This document shows positions 61,645 through 64,000 of a stretch of 64,000 nt of DNA, one piece after another. The DNA comes from Palaemon carinicauda (lineage: Eukaryota > Arthropoda > Malacostraca > Decapoda > Palaemonidae): positions 60,237,070 through 60,301,069 of the forward strand of contig NC_090763.1 in NCBI RefSeq assembly GCF_036898095.1. The letters run 5' to 3'. The notes under the pieces were generated by a model. That model searched no databases. It worked only from the letters and a program-made list of their open reading frames with translations, and was not told the DNA's origin. The stretch's first letter is position 1. The number at the start of each line of letters is the position of its first letter. The position numbers and the translations under genes were made by a program.

Positions 61645-63053
61645 TACCAAGGCACTTTCCTCAATTTTGGGGGTTAGCCGACATCAAACAAATGAACAAA
61701 AGGGGACCTTTCCTCTCTCCGCTCCTCCCAGCCTGATGAAGGATTCAGCAGAGTTTGGCTGGTACTGCTAGGGTGCCACAGTCCACCCTCCCCCGTTATC
61801 CACCACTGATGAAGTTTCATACGCTAAATCCCCTACTCCTGCTACCTCCGCAGTGACCAAGGTGCCAGAGGAAGCAGCAGGGCCTACCGGAACTGTCATA
61901 ATTGCTCGCCATTCATTCCTATTTCTAGCAAGCTCTCTTGCTTCTCGAACATCTATCATCCTATCACCCAGAGCTTTCTTCACTCCATCCATTCACCCAA
62001 ATCTCGGCTTTCCTCTTGTACTTCTCCCATCAACTCTTGCATTCATCACCTTCTTTAGAAGATAGCCAGTTTCAATTCTCTGAACATGGCCAAACCACCC
62101 CAACACATTCATATCCACTCTTGCTGCTAACTCATTTCTTACACCCGTTCTCACCCTCACTACTTCGTTCCTAAACATATCTAATTGAAATACACCAGTC
62201 ATACTCCTCAGACACTTCATCTCGCACACATTCAATTTCTGTCTCTCCGTCACTTTCATTCCCCACAACTGATCCATATATCACAGTTGGTACAATCCCT
62301 TTCTCATACAGAACTCTCTTTACATTCATGCCTAACCCTCTATTCTTTACCACTCCCTTCACTGCCCCTAACACTTTGCATCCTTCATTCACTCTCTGAC
62401 GTACATCTGCTTCCACTCCACCATATGCTGCAACAACAGATCCCAAGTAGTTAAACTGATCTACTTCCTCAAGTAACTCTCCATTCAACCTCGCATCACC
62501 CTCCCTTCTTGTGCATCTCATAACCTTACTCTTACCCACATTAACTCTCAACTTTCTTCTCACATACCCTTCCGAAGTCTCTCACTAATTGACTAAGCTT
62601 CTCTTCCAAGTCTGCAACCTGTACCGTATCATTCGCAAACAACAACTGATTTACTTCCCATTCATGATCACTCTCGTCTATCAGTTTCAATCCTCGACCA
62701 AGCACTCAAGCATTCACCTCTTTCACCACTCCATCAACTAAGAAGTTGAACAACCATGGCGACATCACACATCCCTGTCTCGGCCCCTCCCTCTCACTGG
62801 AAACCACTCGCTCATTTCATTTCCTATAATAACACACGCTTTACTACCTTTGTAGAAACTTTTCAATTCTTGTAACAACCTTCCACCAATTACATGTAAC
62901 CTCATCATATTCCACATTGCTTCCCTATCAACTCTATCATACGCTTTCTCCAGATCCATAAACGCCAACATACAACTTGCCTTTTGCTAAATATTTCTCG
63001 CATATCTGCCTAACGGTAAAAATCTGATTCATAAATCCCCTACCTCTTTTAAA
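61645..63053 (-). mobile_element. Dead non-LTR retroelement (LINE), RT to 3' end
   Basis: From right to left the minus strand encodes MLAFMDLEKAYDRVDREAMW (RT domain start), LFANDTVQVADLEEKL (position of the F/YADD box, with Asp changed to Asn), VDQFNYLGSVVAAYGGVEAD, ALNDR-like and ARNRNEWRAIM at the end. Stops and shifts interrupt it. The lost Asp in the catalytic box and the stops make it inactive. The clade may be RTE-like, but this is not certain. It abuts the DIRS right end. Confidence 0.85.
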
Positions 63054-63330
63054 AAGGTAATAAGAAAATAAACTACAGGAGAAGTAAAGAATAATTGATA
63101 AAAATATTTTAAGATCAGTAACGTTAAAATAGATCTGTCACATATAAATTATGAAGAGAGACTTATGTCAGCCAGTTCAACATAAAAACATTTTCTACAA
63201 GTTTAAACTTTTGAAGTTCTAGCAATTCGAATGCCTGATTACGAAGATCATTCCATAATCTGGTCACAGCTGGAATAAAACTTCTAAAATACTATACTGT
63301 GTAGTATTGAGCCTTATTAGTCCGGGAGCT
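63054..63330 (-). mobile_element. LINE 3' end, interrupted copy (right part)
   Basis: It continues the copy begun at 57656: 'aataagaaaataaac', 'gttcaacataaaaacattttctac'. The reverse strand reads SFIPAVTRLWNDLRNQAFEL, the diverged LINE C-terminus. Confidence 0.87.
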
Positions 63331-63410
63331 CACAGAGATTTGTATTACATTTCGAGTACAAAAGGTTTGATAGCTAAAATCATCAGCTAGTATGCTGGGG
63401 ATCCTCGAAT

Positions 63411-63930
63411 GGTCATTCTTAAGTTATGCCGTTGGTGCGTTGAGTAGGGGGCGCAGCTTGAACTGCCCCCCAAATCCGGTTTAAATTGCATTTTGGAGTA
63501 CATCAACCAAACCTGTGATAAAAGTTTCGTTTTGGCACTGTGATTACAGATGTGCCATTCTTAAATGGCGCAATTGGTGCAAAACGCATTTAAGAAGGGC
63601 TCAAATGGGGCGCTACTGTCACATTTAAATCACAATTTGAGTACATCAATGAAAGTTTGTGGAAATATACATTAGAGCTTCCTGATGAAGAATCAGTAAT
63701 TCTTAAGTGTCAAATTTGGTGCAAAACCCATTTAAGAACGACCTAAAGAGGGCGCTATTTTTTTGCACATTTAAAACACGTCTTACGTACATTAATGAAA
63801 CTTTGTAGAAATATTTTTTAGACCTTCCTGATAAAGGATCAACAGTTCTTAGGAGTTGAAGTTGGTGCAAAACATTTAAGAACGGCCTGAAGAGAGTGCA
63901 ATATTAGCACATGGAGGATTAACGTATATT
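63411..63930. repeat. Degenerate tandem repeat, about 145-150-bp unit
   Basis: About four units, each containing 'ttggtgcaaaacgcatttaag', 'gggcgct', 'cacatttaaa', 'gagtacatcaatgaaa'. It is cut or fades near 63930. Confidence 0.85.
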
Positions 63931-64000
63931 TTCTAGTGACCATGACCTCTCTATGTACCATGAATAAAACTGTGAGAATCTTTGTTTTATATGATATAGA

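Overview
The window is eukaryotic DNA dominated by repeats. It resembles a decapod crustacean (shrimp-like) genome: there are dozens of very long (CT)n/(GA)n and (TA)n tracts, (TTA)n tracts attached to one dispersed retroelement 3' end, a tRNA-headed SINE, and DIRS-like, Ty3/gypsy-like and non-LTR retroelement relics. The taxon is inferred from the style of the repeats, not from a marker gene.

Only one cellular gene is supported. Six exons on the + strand (38000-38308, 38792-38979, 40075-40377, 40784-40990, 41296-41467, 54668-54874) join in frame, each intron having GT and AG ends, to give the last 461 residues of an adaptor protein. It starts with what looks like the final helix of a PTB domain, continues with a His/Pro/Ser-rich linker, and ends with a tensin-type SH2 domain and a short acidic tail. 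This order fits the SH2D5 / Drosophila EGFRAP type of PTB-SH2 adaptor. The 5' exons (PTB body and start codon) were not found. The first 38 kb is therefore probably intron, or intron plus unseen small exons or intergenic DNA. A long 3' UTR, nearly free of microsatellites, runs to a polyadenylation signal at 57351-57356.

Layout: 1-38000 holds simple repeats, minisatellites (93-bp unit at 1315-1950; homopurine 26-27-bp unit at 7310-8262), two palindromic elements (33313-33509 and 35630-36387), a 2.4-kb segment with inverted ends (66-2471), SINEs and LINE tails, and no convincing exon. 38000-41467 is the compact exon cluster. 41468-54667 is a 13.2-kb intron that splits the SH2 domain. It holds SINEs, a decayed gypsy-like pol, and two DIRS-like relics lying tail to tail around a palindrome. 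54668-57370 is the last exon and 3' UTR. 57656-63330 is a nested array: an older LINE 3' end was interrupted at an 8-bp duplicated site by a DIRS-like element, with inverted ends and a truncated reverse transcriptase, plus a dead non-LTR retroelement. 63411-63930 is a degenerate tandem repeat.

Most long open frames here are translations of dinucleotide repeats (RERERE, SLSLSL, YIYIYI) and are not genes. No CRISPR array, prokaryotic operon, rRNA or functional tRNA gene was seen. The most unusual features are structural: the DIRS tail-to-tail pair inside an SH2 intron, the perfect 47-bp inverted repeat beside the second DIRS element, its SR-rich gag, and the 261-bp higher-order repeat in the homopurine array.
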